Below are positions 25,135 to 35,228 of a stretch of DNA of 64,000 nucleotides, in pieces. The stretch comes from DATBLE01 sp963734065 (GTDB lineage: Bacteria; Actinomycetota; Thermoleophilia; Gaiellales; Gaiellaceae). Position numbers and translations under genes: made by a program. The stretch lies in assembly GCA_963734065.1 (NCBI GenBank), contig CAVTFN010000007.1, positions 124,001 to 188,000 of the forward strand, read 5' to 3'. Each line of letters begins with the position of its first letter. Position 1 is the stretch's first letter. The notes beneath the pieces are model-generated. The model saw only the letters and a program-made list of their open reading frames with translations, was not told the origin of the DNA and ran no database searches.

Positions 25135-26457
25135 GTGCGCAAACGCGCCGCACTCGTCGCGGTACTCCTCGCCGCTCTCGCCGGCGGCGCGTCCGGCGCG
25201 CCGGCGCCGGCCCGCGACGCGAAGGACTCGCTGGCCGTCGCCCGCCGGCAGGAGACGACGGCCCTCGGCGATCTGGCCGGCGGGCGGGTGCCGGCGGCGC
25301 TCGCCTTGCTACGGGCCTCTCACGCGGCGCTCGCCGCCACGCTGGACACGCTCGGCGCGGCCGAGCTTCCGGCCGCGACGACCGTGGACATCCGCGGGCG
25401 GCTGGTCGCGGCAGCACGTGCGAAAAACCGTGCGATCGCCGCGCTGACCGTGCGGTCGCCGAACACGCGCACGGCCGCAGCCGCGGTCCGGGTCGCGCTC
25501 GCCGCCGAGCAGCAGGCCGCCGCTCGGCTCGGCGACGCACCGGGAGAGCCCGCGATCGCCGAGCTGCCGATCCCGGCGACGGTCTTCGGCGCCTTCGACA
25601 TGGCGCTCGACCCTGACGGGAAATCGGTGTGGGTGAGCGGCCCCGACGGCAGCAGGATCCTCCTCTACCGGTCGCTCGACGCCGCCTCGACGCCGGCCGC
25701 GTTCCGGCTGCCGCCCGGGAGCGCGCCGCGGGGGATCGCCTTCGGGCCGGACGGCGCGCTCTACGTTGCCGAGTCGGGTACGAACATCGGGGGCAACGCG
25801 ATCGGCCGGCTGCTGCCGACGGGCGACCTGAAGCAATTCTTCCTGCCGGCCGGCGCAGGAGCCCCCTGGGGGATCACAGTCGGCCCGGACGGCAAGATCT
25901 GGTTCACCGAGGTCTCCGCCGGAAAGGTCGGCCGCCTCGACCCGGCCACGGGCGCATTGCGCGAGTTCCCGCTGCCGACGTCGAACAGCCAGCCGCAGGG
26001 GATCGTTCTCGGAGCGGACGGCGCGCTCTGGGGAACCGAGGCCGGCGCCGGCCGAGTCTTCCGGATGACGGCCGACGGCCACGCGACCGAGTACCGGATC
26101 CCGACGCCGAACAGCGTCCCGGTCGCCATCGCACCCGGCCGGTTCGGCTACCTCTGGGTCTCGGAGCTCTCCGGCGGAAAGCTACTCCGGGTCTCGAGGA
26201 CGGGGCGGATGAAGGAGTTCCCGCTGCCGGCCGGCGCCCGCCCCTACGGGCTGGTCTCGGCCCCCGACGGGAACGTGTGGTTCGCCGACCGCGGCCGCAA
26301 CCGGATCGGGCTGGTCACGCCGGCCGGCCGCGTCTTCGAGTTCCCGCTCGCGACCCCGAACGCCCAGCCGACGGCGATCGTCGCGCTCGGTCTCGGCTCC
26401 TTCGCGTTCACGGAGTTCGCCGCGAACCAGGTCGGGACGCTCCGCTTCCCGCCGTAG
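25135..26457 (+). CDS. Exported Vgb-like beta-propeller protein
   Basis: 440 residues. Signal peptide (ALVAVLLAALAGGASGAPAP), then a helical region to about 135 rich in Ala/Arg, then repeats of about 42 residues of the virginiamycin B lyase/SMP-30 kind: GITVGPDGKIWFTEVSAGKV, GIVLGADGALWGTEAGAGRV, LVSAPDGNVWFADRGRNRI. This forms a six- or seven-bladed propeller outside the cell. Whether it is a lyase is doubtful; many such proteins only bind. A TAGAGT box lies 7 bases before the GTG, so likely leaderless. Confidence 0.8.
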   Translation: MRKRAALVAVLLAALAGGASGAPAPARDAKDSLAVARRQETTALGDLAGGRVPAALALLRASHAALAATLDTLGAAELPAATTVDIRGRLVAAARAKNRAIAALTVRSPNTRTAAAAVRVALAAEQQAAARLGDAPGEPAIAELPIPATVFGAFDMALDPDGKSVWVSGPDGSRILLYRSLDAASTPAAFRLPPGSAPRGIAFGPDGALYVAESGTNIGGNAIGRLLPTGDLKQFFLPAGAGAPWGITVGPDGKIWFTEVSAGKVGRLDPATGALREFPLPTSNSQPQGIVLGADGALWGTEAGAGRVFRMTADGHATEYRIPTPNSVPVAIAPGRFGYLWVSELSGGKLLRVSRTGRMKEFPLPAGARPYGLVSAPDGNVWFADRGRNRIGLVTPAGRVFEFPLATPNAQPTAIVALGLGSFAFTEFAANQVGTLRFPP

Positions 26458-26458
26458 A

Positions 26459-26486
26459 GCAGTGACAGCCTTAAGCCTCTCACTGC
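26459..26486. repeat. 28-bp palindromic repeat, imperfect copy
   Basis: Begins GCAGTGACAG, centre CTTAAG, ends TCACTGC. It matches the perfect copy at 39482-39509 at 26 of 28 bases. It sits between convergent stops (propeller gene and PPOX gene), so it may terminate transcription from both sides. Confidence 0.7.
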
Positions 26487-26499
26487 CGTTCGAACTGCG

Positions 26500-26916
26500 C
26501 TACCAGCCGTGGATGCGCGAGAGCTCGATGCGCAAGGGCACGGAAAAGTCGGCGGCGAAGCTCTCCGGCGTCCAGTCGAGGGCCTCGATCCGGCCGGCGT
26601 ACTTGCGGAGGTAGTCCGGCACCTCGTTCGACGGCGGGTCGCTCGAGACGTGCATCTCGCCCCAGCAGACGACGATGTCCGCCTCGATCCCGTCGCTGTC
26701 GAGGTTGAGGCTGACCTTCGGGTTCGCGGCGACGTTCGCGAGCTTCCGCTTCTCCGGCCTGCTGTAGAGGAGGATCGACCGGTCGCCGTCCCAGAGGAAC
26801 CAGACCGGGATCGGGCGCGGGCCGCCGTCGGGAGCGACCGTCGTCAGCCAGCCGATGATCTCCTCGTGCAGCCGCCGGGTCGCCCGCTGCCCGAACTCGG
26901 TGGTCTCGTCGAGCAC
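26500..26916 (-). CDS. PPOX-class, F420-type FMN-fold protein
   Basis: 138 residues. GWLTTVAPDGGPRPIPVWFL, SILLYSRPEKRKLANVAANP and KVSLNLDSDG are typical of the split-barrel pyridoxamine-phosphate-oxidase superfamily; this short form resembles actinobacterial F420-dependent members (Rv3369-like). Likely an F420- or flavin-binding reductase. GTG start at 26916 with a TAGGCT box 6 bases before it, back to back with the tilS promoter. Confidence 0.82.
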   Translation of the reverse strand: MLDETTEFGQRATRRLHEEIIGWLTTVAPDGGPRPIPVWFLWDGDRSILLYSRPEKRKLANVAANPKVSLNLDSDGIEADIVVCWGEMHVSSDPPSNEVPDYLRKYAGRIEALDWTPESFAADFSVPLRIELSRIHGW

Positions 26917-26922
26917 CCCGCG

Positions 26923-26941
26923 AGCCTATCGAGGGCACAAT
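26923..26941. promoter_or_regulatory. Back-to-back -10 boxes for PPOX gene and tilS
   Basis: On the minus strand TAGGCT (26928-26923) is 6 bases from the PPOX GTG. On the plus strand CACAAT (26936-26941) is 6 bases from the tilS GTG. The whole intergenic region is 31 bp, so both mRNAs should begin at their start codons. Confidence 0.5.
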
Positions 26942-26947
26942 GGACGC

Positions 26948-27913
26948 GTGGAGCTCCTGGAGCGGATCGAGGAGCACATCCGCCGGCACGAGCTGATCGA
27001 GCCCGGAGGCGAGGTGACCTGCCTGGTCTCGGGCGGGCCCGACTCGACCTGCCTCTGGCACGCGCTCGGTGCGCTCGGCTACCGCGTGTCGGCCGTGCAC
27101 GTGAACCACGGGCTTCGCGGAGCCGAATCCGAGGCCGATGCCGTGTTCTGCCGCGATACGTTCGGCGCCGAGGTGATCGAGGCGGCTCCCGGGCGCACCG
27201 AGGCCGAGCTTCGCGACCTGCGCTACGAGCTGACCGCCGGCCGAGGGCTCCGCGCCACCGGGCACACGGCCTCCGACCAGGTGGAGACCGTGCTCTACCG
27301 GCTGGCGGCCAGCGGCTCGACGCGCGGGATCAAGTCGCGCCGCGAGGACGGCGTCGTCCGCCCGCTGCTCACCGTCTGGCGCCAGGAGACGCAGGCGTAC
27401 TGCGCCGCGAACGGCCTTGCGACCCGGGTCGACTCGTCCAACCCAGACACCCTCCGCGGCCTGATCCGCACCGAGATCGTCCCGCTGCTGCGACGCCTCC
27501 ATCCGGCCGCCGAGGAGAACATCCGGCGGCTCGCCGACGCGCGTCCGCGTCTCCCGCGCGGAATGGAGGCGACGCTGCTCGAGCTGCTCTCCTCGCGCGA
27601 CGGCACGAGGTCCCGCGATCTCGGGAGAGGGATCCGGGCGGTGCGCGAATACGATCGTGTCTCGCTCGACGACGGCCCCGTGCGGTGGGGCCCCTGGACG
27701 ATCGAGGCGACCGAGCCCGGTCTGGCGGTTCGGGCTCGCCGCTCCGGCGACCGGCTCGTGGGCCGGCGCAAGAAGCTCCAGGACGTGTTCGTGGACGCGA
27801 AGGTGCCGAGGGCCGAGCGCGACGGCTGGCCGGTGGTTGCGAACGACGAGGAAGAGGTTGTCGCCGTGCCCGGGATCGTGGAGGATGCACGGGTGCGGGT
27901 GGCGCGCACGTGA
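26948..27913 (+). CDS. tilS: tRNA(Ile)-lysidine synthetase
   Basis: 321 residues. The PP-loop motif SGGPDST (about 28-34) binds ATP. HVNHGLRGAESEADA and GHTASDQVETVLYRL are TilS signatures. The C-terminal GDRLVGRRKKLQDVFVDAKV matches the tRNA-binding TilS_C domain. It converts C34 of tRNA-Ile(CAU) to lysidine in the cytoplasm. GTG 26948 is chosen because it follows a CACAAT box by 6 bases and matches the family start. Followed by hpt with GTGA overlap, the usual order in actinobacteria. Confidence 0.93.
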   Translation: MELLERIEEHIRRHELIEPGGEVTCLVSGGPDSTCLWHALGALGYRVSAVHVNHGLRGAESEADAVFCRDTFGAEVIEAAPGRTEAELRDLRYELTAGRGLRATGHTASDQVETVLYRLAASGSTRGIKSRREDGVVRPLLTVWRQETQAYCAANGLATRVDSSNPDTLRGLIRTEIVPLLRRLHPAAEENIRRLADARPRLPRGMEATLLELLSSRDGTRSRDLGRGIRAVREYDRVSLDDGPVRWGPWTIEATEPGLAVRARRSGDRLVGRRKKLQDVFVDAKVPRAERDGWPVVANDEEEVVAVPGIVEDARVRVART

Positions 27914-28470
27914 TCAAGACGGAGTTGGACCGGGCGGTCGGGGAAGTCCTGATCGACGCCGATGGCTTGCGGGCGCGTATTGCCGAGCTCGGCGAGGAGG
28001 TCTCCGCGCACTACGCGGGCCAGGACCTGCTGCTGATCGGCGTCCTCAAGGGCGCCGTCTTCTTCATGGCCGACCTGATGCGGCACCTGACCGTCCCGTG
28101 CGAGGTCGACTTCATGGCGATCTCCAGCTACGGCGCGCAGACCGACTCCTCCGGCGTCGTGCGGATCCTCAAGGACCTGGACATCAACATCGAGGGCCGC
28201 AACGTCCTCGTGGTCGAGGACATCATCGACTCGGGCCTGACGCTCTCCTACCTGATGCGCAACCTCGAATCGCGCGAGCCGGCCTCGCTCGAGGTCTGCG
28301 CGCTCCTGACGAAGCCCGCCCGCCGCGAGATCGAGGTGCCCGTGCGCTGGATCGGTTTCGAGATCCCGAACCGCTTCGTGATCGGCTACGGGCTCGACTT
28401 CGCGGAGCGCTACCGGAACCTGCCCTACGTCGGGGTGCTGAGCGACGACCTGATGCCCGAAGGGGCCTAG
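27910..28470 (+). CDS. hpt: Hypoxanthine phosphoribosyltransferase
   Basis: 186 residues. PRPP loop VLVVEDIIDSGLTLSYL (about 101-117) and the early LIGVLKGAVFFMADLMR. Salvages hypoxanthine/guanine with PRPP to IMP/GMP. Start overlaps the tilS stop, and the tilS-hpt-ftsH order is well conserved across bacteria, which supports the assignment. Confidence 0.94.
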   Translation: MIKTELDRAVGEVLIDADGLRARIAELGEEVSAHYAGQDLLLIGVLKGAVFFMADLMRHLTVPCEVDFMAISSYGAQTDSSGVVRILKDLDINIEGRNVLVVEDIIDSGLTLSYLMRNLESREPASLEVCALLTKPARREIEVPVRWIGFEIPNRFVIGYGLDFAERYRNLPYVGVLSDDLMPEGA

Positions 28471-28535
28471 AGAAGAGGACCACGGCGGGGCGGAACGAAG
28501 AATCCTCCCTGCTACCCTGGGCGTAGGAAACGACA

Positions 28536-30497
<1,962 letters not shown>

Positions 30498-30553
30498 CGA
30501 GCACCCGCTCCGTCTGAGACGCTCTCTCCGGCACAATCGAGAGGGAGGCAGGC

Positions 30554-31303
30554 GTGAGCAGATACGGGGCACGGGAGATCGCGGGGGCGGGCGCGGTGAT
30601 CGCGATCGTCGGGGTCTTCCTCGACGCGATCCAGACGATCAGCTACTGGGAACTCGATGGAACGATCGCCTGGACGGGGCTCGTGTTCGGCGGACTCGCT
30701 CTGCTGCTCGTCGTCGTCGGCTACGCGGGCGCCGGGCTCGACGGGTGGCTGTTCGCGGTCGGGGCCGCCCTGGTCGGCTACTGGGCCTGGTTCCCCGCCG
30801 TGTCTGCGTTCGACGGCTGGGACGAGACCGCCGCGGGCATGTGGTTGTGCCTGGGGGGAGCAGTGCTGATCGCCCTCGGCGCGGCCACTTCGCTGTCGCT
30901 GGCAGGCCTCGTCGCGACGACGCCCGGCGGCATCTCCTTCCCGACAGTAGTCTCGGGCGTCGGGATCGCGCTCGTCTTTCCGGCCATCTTCCTCGACGCG
31001 CAGCAGAGTGCGAGCTACTGGGACGGCGATGGGCTGGGGATCCTGATGCTCGTGCTTGCCGCCTTGTGCGCGCTCGCGTGGGCGGCGACGATCGCCGGAG
31101 CCCGGACGCGTGGGCTCGACGCCGCGCTGACGCTCGTCCTGCTCGGCCTCGTCGCCTTCAACCCGATCGCCCTGGCGTTCAACAACCTCCGCGAAATCGG
31201 GGCGGGTGGGTGGCTCGCGCTGGCCGGCGGCATCCTCGCCGCGGGCGGCACCTGGTCGGCGCGCGGCGTGGAGGCGCAGCGCCCCGCGACCGTGCAGGTG
31301 TGA
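30554..31303 (+). CDS. Hypothetical multi-spanning membrane protein with internal duplication
   Basis: 249 residues, about seven to eight helices. Two halves echo each other: GVFLDAIQTISYWELDGTIA near residue 20 and AIFLDAQQSASYWDGDGLGI near 140, each followed by similar hydrophobic segments ending in GLD. No family recognised. GTG start with AGGGAGG upstream. It is the first gene of the non-folate insert between ftsH and folP. Confidence 0.65.
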   Translation: MSRYGAREIAGAGAVIAIVGVFLDAIQTISYWELDGTIAWTGLVFGGLALLLVVVGYAGAGLDGWLFAVGAALVGYWAWFPAVSAFDGWDETAAGMWLCLGGAVLIALGAATSLSLAGLVATTPGGISFPTVVSGVGIALVFPAIFLDAQQSASYWDGDGLGILMLVLAALCALAWAATIAGARTRGLDAALTLVLLGLVAFNPIALAFNNLREIGAGGWLALAGGILAAGGTWSARGVEAQRPATVQV

Positions 31304-31348
31304 CGGGCGTGTGGGCGGTGTCTCGGCCGCCCACACCGGACCCCGTCT

Positions 31349-31747
31349 CTACGCCGTGGCGCCCTTGCTCTCCCAGAACCGGTTGAGCGCCCCCTGCACC
31401 TTCACGACCCAGATGATGAAGCCGATCAGCGGCAGGAGCATCCAGAAGCCGGTCACCCCGCTGACGGGCTGTTGCTGGCCCTCGCGCGAGTAGAGCTTGC
31501 CGACCTCGGACGGGGCGACGAACCACATCACGATGCCGATCAGGATGCCGATCACCAGCCACAGGACGCCGCCGAGGCCCTCGCCCGAGTACCGCTTGAG
31601 CTCCTCTCCGGTCTTGTAGTGCCAGTAGAGGAAGTAGATCCCGAGCGTGATGATGCTGATGATGATCACGAACGCGACGCCGCGCCGCATGCCCAGCGGT
31701 GCGGCCGCGGCTGCGGGCGCCGCGGGTGGTGCTGCTGCCTCACTCAT
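31349..31747 (-). CDS. DUF4234-like small membrane protein
   Basis: 132 residues. Ala/Pro-rich N-terminus, then RRGVAFVIIISIITLGIYFLYWHYKTGEEL, an arrangement typical of DUF4234 (helix, then YxxYWxY-like motif), a second pair of helices, and QGALNRFWESKG at the end. ATG start with GGAAGGAG upstream. Function of the family is unknown. Confidence 0.75.
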   Translation of the reverse strand: MSEAAAPPAAPAAAAAPLGMRRGVAFVIIISIITLGIYFLYWHYKTGEELKRYSGEGLGGVLWLVIGILIGIVMWFVAPSEVGKLYSREGQQQPVSGVTGFWMLLPLIGFIIWVVKVQGALNRFWESKGATA

Positions 31748-31821
31748 GCAGACTCCTTCCGGTTCCAGGTGGACAGGGCATCAGACCACGCCACCGCCGA
31801 CCGGTCAACGCCGTCGCCCGG

Positions 31822-32637
31822 TCAGGCGCCCTTTCGGGTCGCGAACCAGGTCGCGGCCATGTCCTCGTCGCCGTGGCCGAGCTCGATCGCGCGCCGCATC
31901 CGCTCGAGCGTCTGCGGGGCGAGGCCCAGTTCGACACCGGCCGCGTCGGCCATCTCCACTGCGAGCCCCACGTCCTTCGCGGCCAGGTTCAGGGCGAAGG
32001 CCGCCGAGTAGTCGCCCGTGACGATCTTCTCGCCTTTCATCTGCGCGTAGGGCGAGTCCATCGGCCGGCCCTTGATCGCGTCCAGGAACGACCGCTGGTC
32101 GAGCCCGAGCGCCTCCGCCAGCGCCATCGTCTCGCCCAGGTTCTCGACCAGGTTGAGGATCCAGAGGTTGATCGTCAGCTTCAGCTTCGTCCCCGCGCCG
32201 GGCTCGTCCCCGAGCCACATCACCCGGTTCGAGATCGCATCGAGGACCTCCTCGGGCCGTTCGGGCCCGGACGCCAGGACGAGCAGCTCGCCGGCTTCCG
32301 CCGCCGGGCGGGAGCCGAGCACGGGGGCGTCCAGGAAGCGCGGGTGCCGCGCCGCGAACCGATCGGTGTCGGAGACGCCGACCGTGGAGGACTGGATCCA
32401 GAGCAGGTCCGGGTCGAGCTCGGGCACCACCGCGTCGACGGTCGGCCCGTCGGCGAGCATCGTCAGCACGACCTCGGCACCGTCGACCGCCTCCGCAGGG
32501 GTGTCCGCCACGGTCGCGCCGAGACCCTCGGCCTTCTCCCGCGTCCGGTTCCAGGCGGTGACGTCGTGCCCGGCCGCGGCGAGGTTGCGCGCCATCGGCC
32601 CGCCCATGATCCCCGTGCCGAGCACCGCGACGCGCAT
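31822..32637 (-). CDS. NAD(P)-binding beta-hydroxyacid dehydrogenase
   Basis: 271 residues. N-terminal Rossmann motif VLGTGIMGGPMARNLAAAG, then QSSTVG, FLDAPVLGS and the conserved Lys region GAGTKLKLTINLW, matching the 3-hydroxyisobutyrate dehydrogenase/GLYR family. It oxidises a 3-hydroxy acid or reduces a semialdehyde with NAD(P). The Asn after the catalytic-type Lys region is present. Whether the substrate is 3-hydroxyisobutyrate cannot be decided. Confidence 0.87.
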   Translation of the reverse strand: MRVAVLGTGIMGGPMARNLAAAGHDVTAWNRTREKAEGLGATVADTPAEAVDGAEVVLTMLADGPTVDAVVPELDPDLLWIQSSTVGVSDTDRFAARHPRFLDAPVLGSRPAAEAGELLVLASGPERPEEVLDAISNRVMWLGDEPGAGTKLKLTINLWILNLVENLGETMALAEALGLDQRSFLDAIKGRPMDSPYAQMKGEKIVTGDYSAAFALNLAAKDVGLAVEMADAAGVELGLAPQTLERMRRAIELGHGDEDMAATWFATRKGA

Positions 32638-32683
32638 TGCGGCAGTTTAGGGTCTGGCCTCTCTCAGGGTCAGACCTCTCTCA

Positions 32684-32765
32684 GGGTCTGACCCCGCAGG
32701 GGTCTGACCCTGCAGGCTGAGCTCGCTGCGCTTCTCCGGGGACAGTCCCCTTCGGGGACAGTCCC
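32684..32765. repeat. Composite palindromic repeat element, inverted copy
   Basis: About 82 bp. Reverse complement reproduces the 6548-6627 element: two GGGACTGTCCC half-elements, a core containing GCGAGCTCAGCCTGC, and two GGGTCAGACCC half-elements. Extra partial GGTCAGACC/GGGTCTG units lie just left of it (about 32650-32680). It fills the gap between the dehydrogenase start and the acyltransferase stop. Confidence 0.82.
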
Positions 32766-32772
32766 TTGTCCG

Positions 32773-33963
32773 TCAGGCTTGCGCCGGGACGGCAGCCGCG
32801 ACCTCGTACGCCCGCCGTTTCTCCGCTTCACGGTTCCTCACCCAGCGGATCGCGGGCCGTTCGACGTAGCGGAACGAGATCGCTGCTGCCGCGAAGGCGA
32901 GCCCGAGCGCCAGCACGCGCTCGGCGTCGAGTCGGGCGCCGGAGACCGCCCTGTGGCCGAGGAGGACGAGCCCGAAGATCGGCAGGTGCCAGAGGTACAG
33001 GCCGTAGCTCCGCCGGCCGATCCACACCAGCGGCCGCCAGGCCAGCGTCCGCGCAAGCAGCCAGCCCGGCACGGCGACGATCGAGAGGATCATCGCGGCG
33101 GCGCCCAGCGCGATCACGGTCGACTGGCCGCTCGTGTAGTCGAAGCCGTACCTCGCGTGCTCGGCGGCGATGCCGGAGAGGGTCGCGCCGACGACCACCG
33201 CGCCGATCACGCCCGCGGCGACGAACGCGCGTGGGTACCGGCCCTGTGCGCCGAGCGCGAATAGCCCTGCCCCGGCCGCGCAGCCGATCAGGAGCTGGCC
33301 GGCGCGCTGGTCGGGGGCGTTGTAGAGGTACTCGTAGGACACGCCCGAGTGCTCGCTGACCAGCCGGTAGGTGACCGCGAGGCAGGCTGCCGCGACGATC
33401 CAGCCGGCCACGCGCGAGCCGCGACGCAGGAGGACGATCATGCACAGCGGCCACGCCGCGTAGAACCATTCCTCGACCGAGAGCGACCAGGTATGCCCCA
33501 TCCACCCGAGCTCGCTCGCACCGCTGGCTCGCACCCAGGACGAGGTGTAGAGGAGTGCCGAGACGACGCCGAGATCCGATGTGCGCCACTCTTCGGGCCG
33601 GACGATCGCGAAGGCCACAGCCACGATCGGAGCCATGACGAAGAGGGCGGGAAGGAGGCGGGCCGCGCGTCTCCACCAGAACGCGCGCAGCGAAATGTGG
33701 CCCGTCGAGTCGTGCTCCTGGAGCAGGAGGGTGGTGATCAGGAACCCGCTGAGGACGAAGAACACGTCCACACCTTCCCCGCCGGAGTCGAGCGTGATGA
33801 ACATGTGCGACGCCAGGACGGCCAGGATGGCGATCGCCCGCACGCCGTCCAGAGCAGGCTGGTACCTCAGCCGGTTCGCCTCGGTCGCTACCTCGGGCCC
33901 GGGACCATGAGTCGAGACCGTCTCGCCTCCGGTCGCCCCCCCGATCGGCATGCTCGTCTCCAT
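32773..33963 (-). CDS. Acyltransferase family 3 membrane protein (OafA-like)
   Basis: 396 residues from ATG at 33963, with AGAGAGG just upstream; ATG 33951 is an alternative. Begins RYQPALDGVRAIAILAVLASH, typical of AT3 proteins, with FFVLSGFLITTLLLQEH, WRRAARLLPALF and SLSVEEWFYAAWPL. About ten to eleven helices. Such proteins move acyl groups (often O-acetyl) across the membrane onto sugars or lipids. It lies opposite to and between the repeat element and folP. Substrate unknown. Confidence 0.88.
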   Translation of the reverse strand: METSMPIGGATGGETVSTHGPGPEVATEANRLRYQPALDGVRAIAILAVLASHMFITLDSGGEGVDVFFVLSGFLITTLLLQEHDSTGHISLRAFWWRRAARLLPALFVMAPIVAVAFAIVRPEEWRTSDLGVVSALLYTSSWVRASGASELGWMGHTWSLSVEEWFYAAWPLCMIVLLRRGSRVAGWIVAAACLAVTYRLVSEHSGVSYEYLYNAPDQRAGQLLIGCAAGAGLFALGAQGRYPRAFVAAGVIGAVVVGATLSGIAAEHARYGFDYTSGQSTVIALGAAAMILSIVAVPGWLLARTLAWRPLVWIGRRSYGLYLWHLPIFGLVLLGHRAVSGARLDAERVLALGLAFAAAAISFRYVERPAIRWVRNREAEKRRAYEVAAAVPAQA

Positions 33964-34050
33964 CCTCTCTTCAAACTGACCATGCCACGACACGACCGGC
34001 AGGTAAAGGCCATGTGAACGCCTGCACCTGCCGAGCGCGAGAATAGGGTC

Positions 34051-34890
34051 GTGACCCCGATCGAGCATCGCTTCCCCCGTCCCTCCGTCATGGGTGTCGT
34101 CAACGTCACGCCGGACTCCTTCTCGGACGGCGGCGTCAACTTCCGCGCGGAGGACGCAATTGCCAGCGGCCGCCGCATGCTCGACGACGGCGCGTCGATC
34201 GTCGACGTGGGCGGCGAGTCGACGCGGCCCGGCTCGGACGGCGTCTCGGTCGACGAGGAGCTGCACCGGGTCGTCCCCGTGCTGGAGGCCCTGGCCGGTC
34301 GGCCCGTCTCGATCGACACGGCGAAGGCCGAGGTCGCCCGCCGCGCGCTCCAGCTCGGCGCAGAGCTGGTCAACGACGTGACCGCCCTTCGCGGAGACCC
34401 CGATCTGGCCGGCGTGGTGGCCGAGTCGGGCGTCTACCTCTGCCTGATGCACATGCGCGGCGAGCCGCGCACGATGCAGGACGACCCGCGCTACGACGAC
34501 GTCGTGGCCGAGGTGGCGGCCTTCCTCGAGGAGCGGCTCGCCTTCGCGGTCGACCAGGGCATTCCCGAGGAGCGGATCTGTCTCGACCCGGGCATCGGCT
34601 TCGGCAAGACGGTCGAGCACAACGTCGAGCTCGTCCGCCGGCTCGACGTGCTGCTCGCGCTCGGCCGGCCGGTGGTGATCGGCTTCTCGCGCAAGCGCTC
34701 GCTGGGGCGGATGCTCGGCGACCCGGAGGCGACCACCGGGTCGGTCTCCGCCAGCCTCGGGGCCGCCGTCGCCGCGTACGAGCGCGGCGCGACGATCCTG
34801 CGCGTGCACGACGTCCGCGAGACGGTCGAGGCAGTGACGGTCGCAGCGCGCCTGGGGACTGTCCCGAAGTCAGGGACAGTCCCGAGATGA
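34051..34890 (+). CDS. folP: Dihydropteroate synthase
   Basis: 279 residues. GVVNVTPDSFSDGG, GGESTRPGSDGVSVDEEL, MHMRGEPRTMQ, DPGIGFGKTVEHN and GFSRKRSLG are all diagnostic. Condenses pterin pyrophosphate with p-aminobenzoate. GTG start 6 bases after a GAGAAT box. The last 12 residues (LGTVPKSGTVPR) are encoded by a GGGACTGTCCC/GGGACAGTCCC repeat pair, a tail absent from normal DHPS. Coupled to folB by ATGA. Confidence 0.95.
   Translation: MTPIEHRFPRPSVMGVVNVTPDSFSDGGVNFRAEDAIASGRRMLDDGASIVDVGGESTRPGSDGVSVDEELHRVVPVLEALAGRPVSIDTAKAEVARRALQLGAELVNDVTALRGDPDLAGVVAESGVYLCLMHMRGEPRTMQDDPRYDDVVAEVAAFLEERLAFAVDQGIPEERICLDPGIGFGKTVEHNVELVRRLDVLLALGRPVVIGFSRKRSLGRMLGDPEATTGSVSASLGAAVAAYERGATILRVHDVRETVEAVTVAARLGTVPKSGTVPR
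34855..34883. repeat. GGGACTGTCCC repeat pair inside the folP 3' end
   Basis: GGGACTGTCCC (34855-34865) and GGGACAGTCCC (34873-34883), inverted relative to each other. They are the same half-element as in the composite repeats. The pair is in frame with folP and supplies its last codons. Confidence 0.8.
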
Positions 34891-35228
34891 TCGTGGAGCT
34901 GCACGGCCTCGAGGTCTTCGGCCGGCACGGAGTCCTCGAGGAGGAGAAGCTGGACGGCCAGACCTTCGTCTACGACGTCGAGCTCGAGGTCGACGAGCCG
35001 GCTGCGGACCGGATCGAGGATGCCGTCGACTACCGGCTGGTGGCGGACTGTGTCCGCCAGGTCTCGGATTCCCGGTCGTTCGACCTGATCGAGTCGCTGG
35101 CCGCGGCCGTGGCCGACGCCCTGATGTCACAACTCGGCGTCTCGCGGGTGCGCGTCCGCGTCAGGAAGCCGCGCCCGGCGGGGATCGAGGCCGCCTGGTC
35201 CGCGGCGACCGCCGACCGCAGTCGATGA
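34887..35228 (+). CDS. folB: Dihydroneopterin aldolase
   Basis: 113 residues. Begins VELHGLEVFGRHGVLEEEK, with VYDVELEVD and the DYRLVADCVRQ region typical of FolB; SLAAAVADALM follows. Cleaves dihydroneopterin to hydroxymethyl-dihydropterin. Start overlaps the folP stop; the stop overlaps folK, making folP-folB-folK one translational unit. Confidence 0.93.
   Translation: MIVELHGLEVFGRHGVLEEEKLDGQTFVYDVELEVDEPAADRIEDAVDYRLVADCVRQVSDSRSFDLIESLAAAVADALMSQLGVSRVRVRVRKPRPAGIEAAWSAATADRSR

Noticed and set aside
31799..31808. GACCGGTCAA, resembling half of the TetR operator
   Set aside because: Only 10 bases match, the palindrome is 8 bp, and it sits upstream of a DUF4234 gene with no link to acyl-CoA metabolism.
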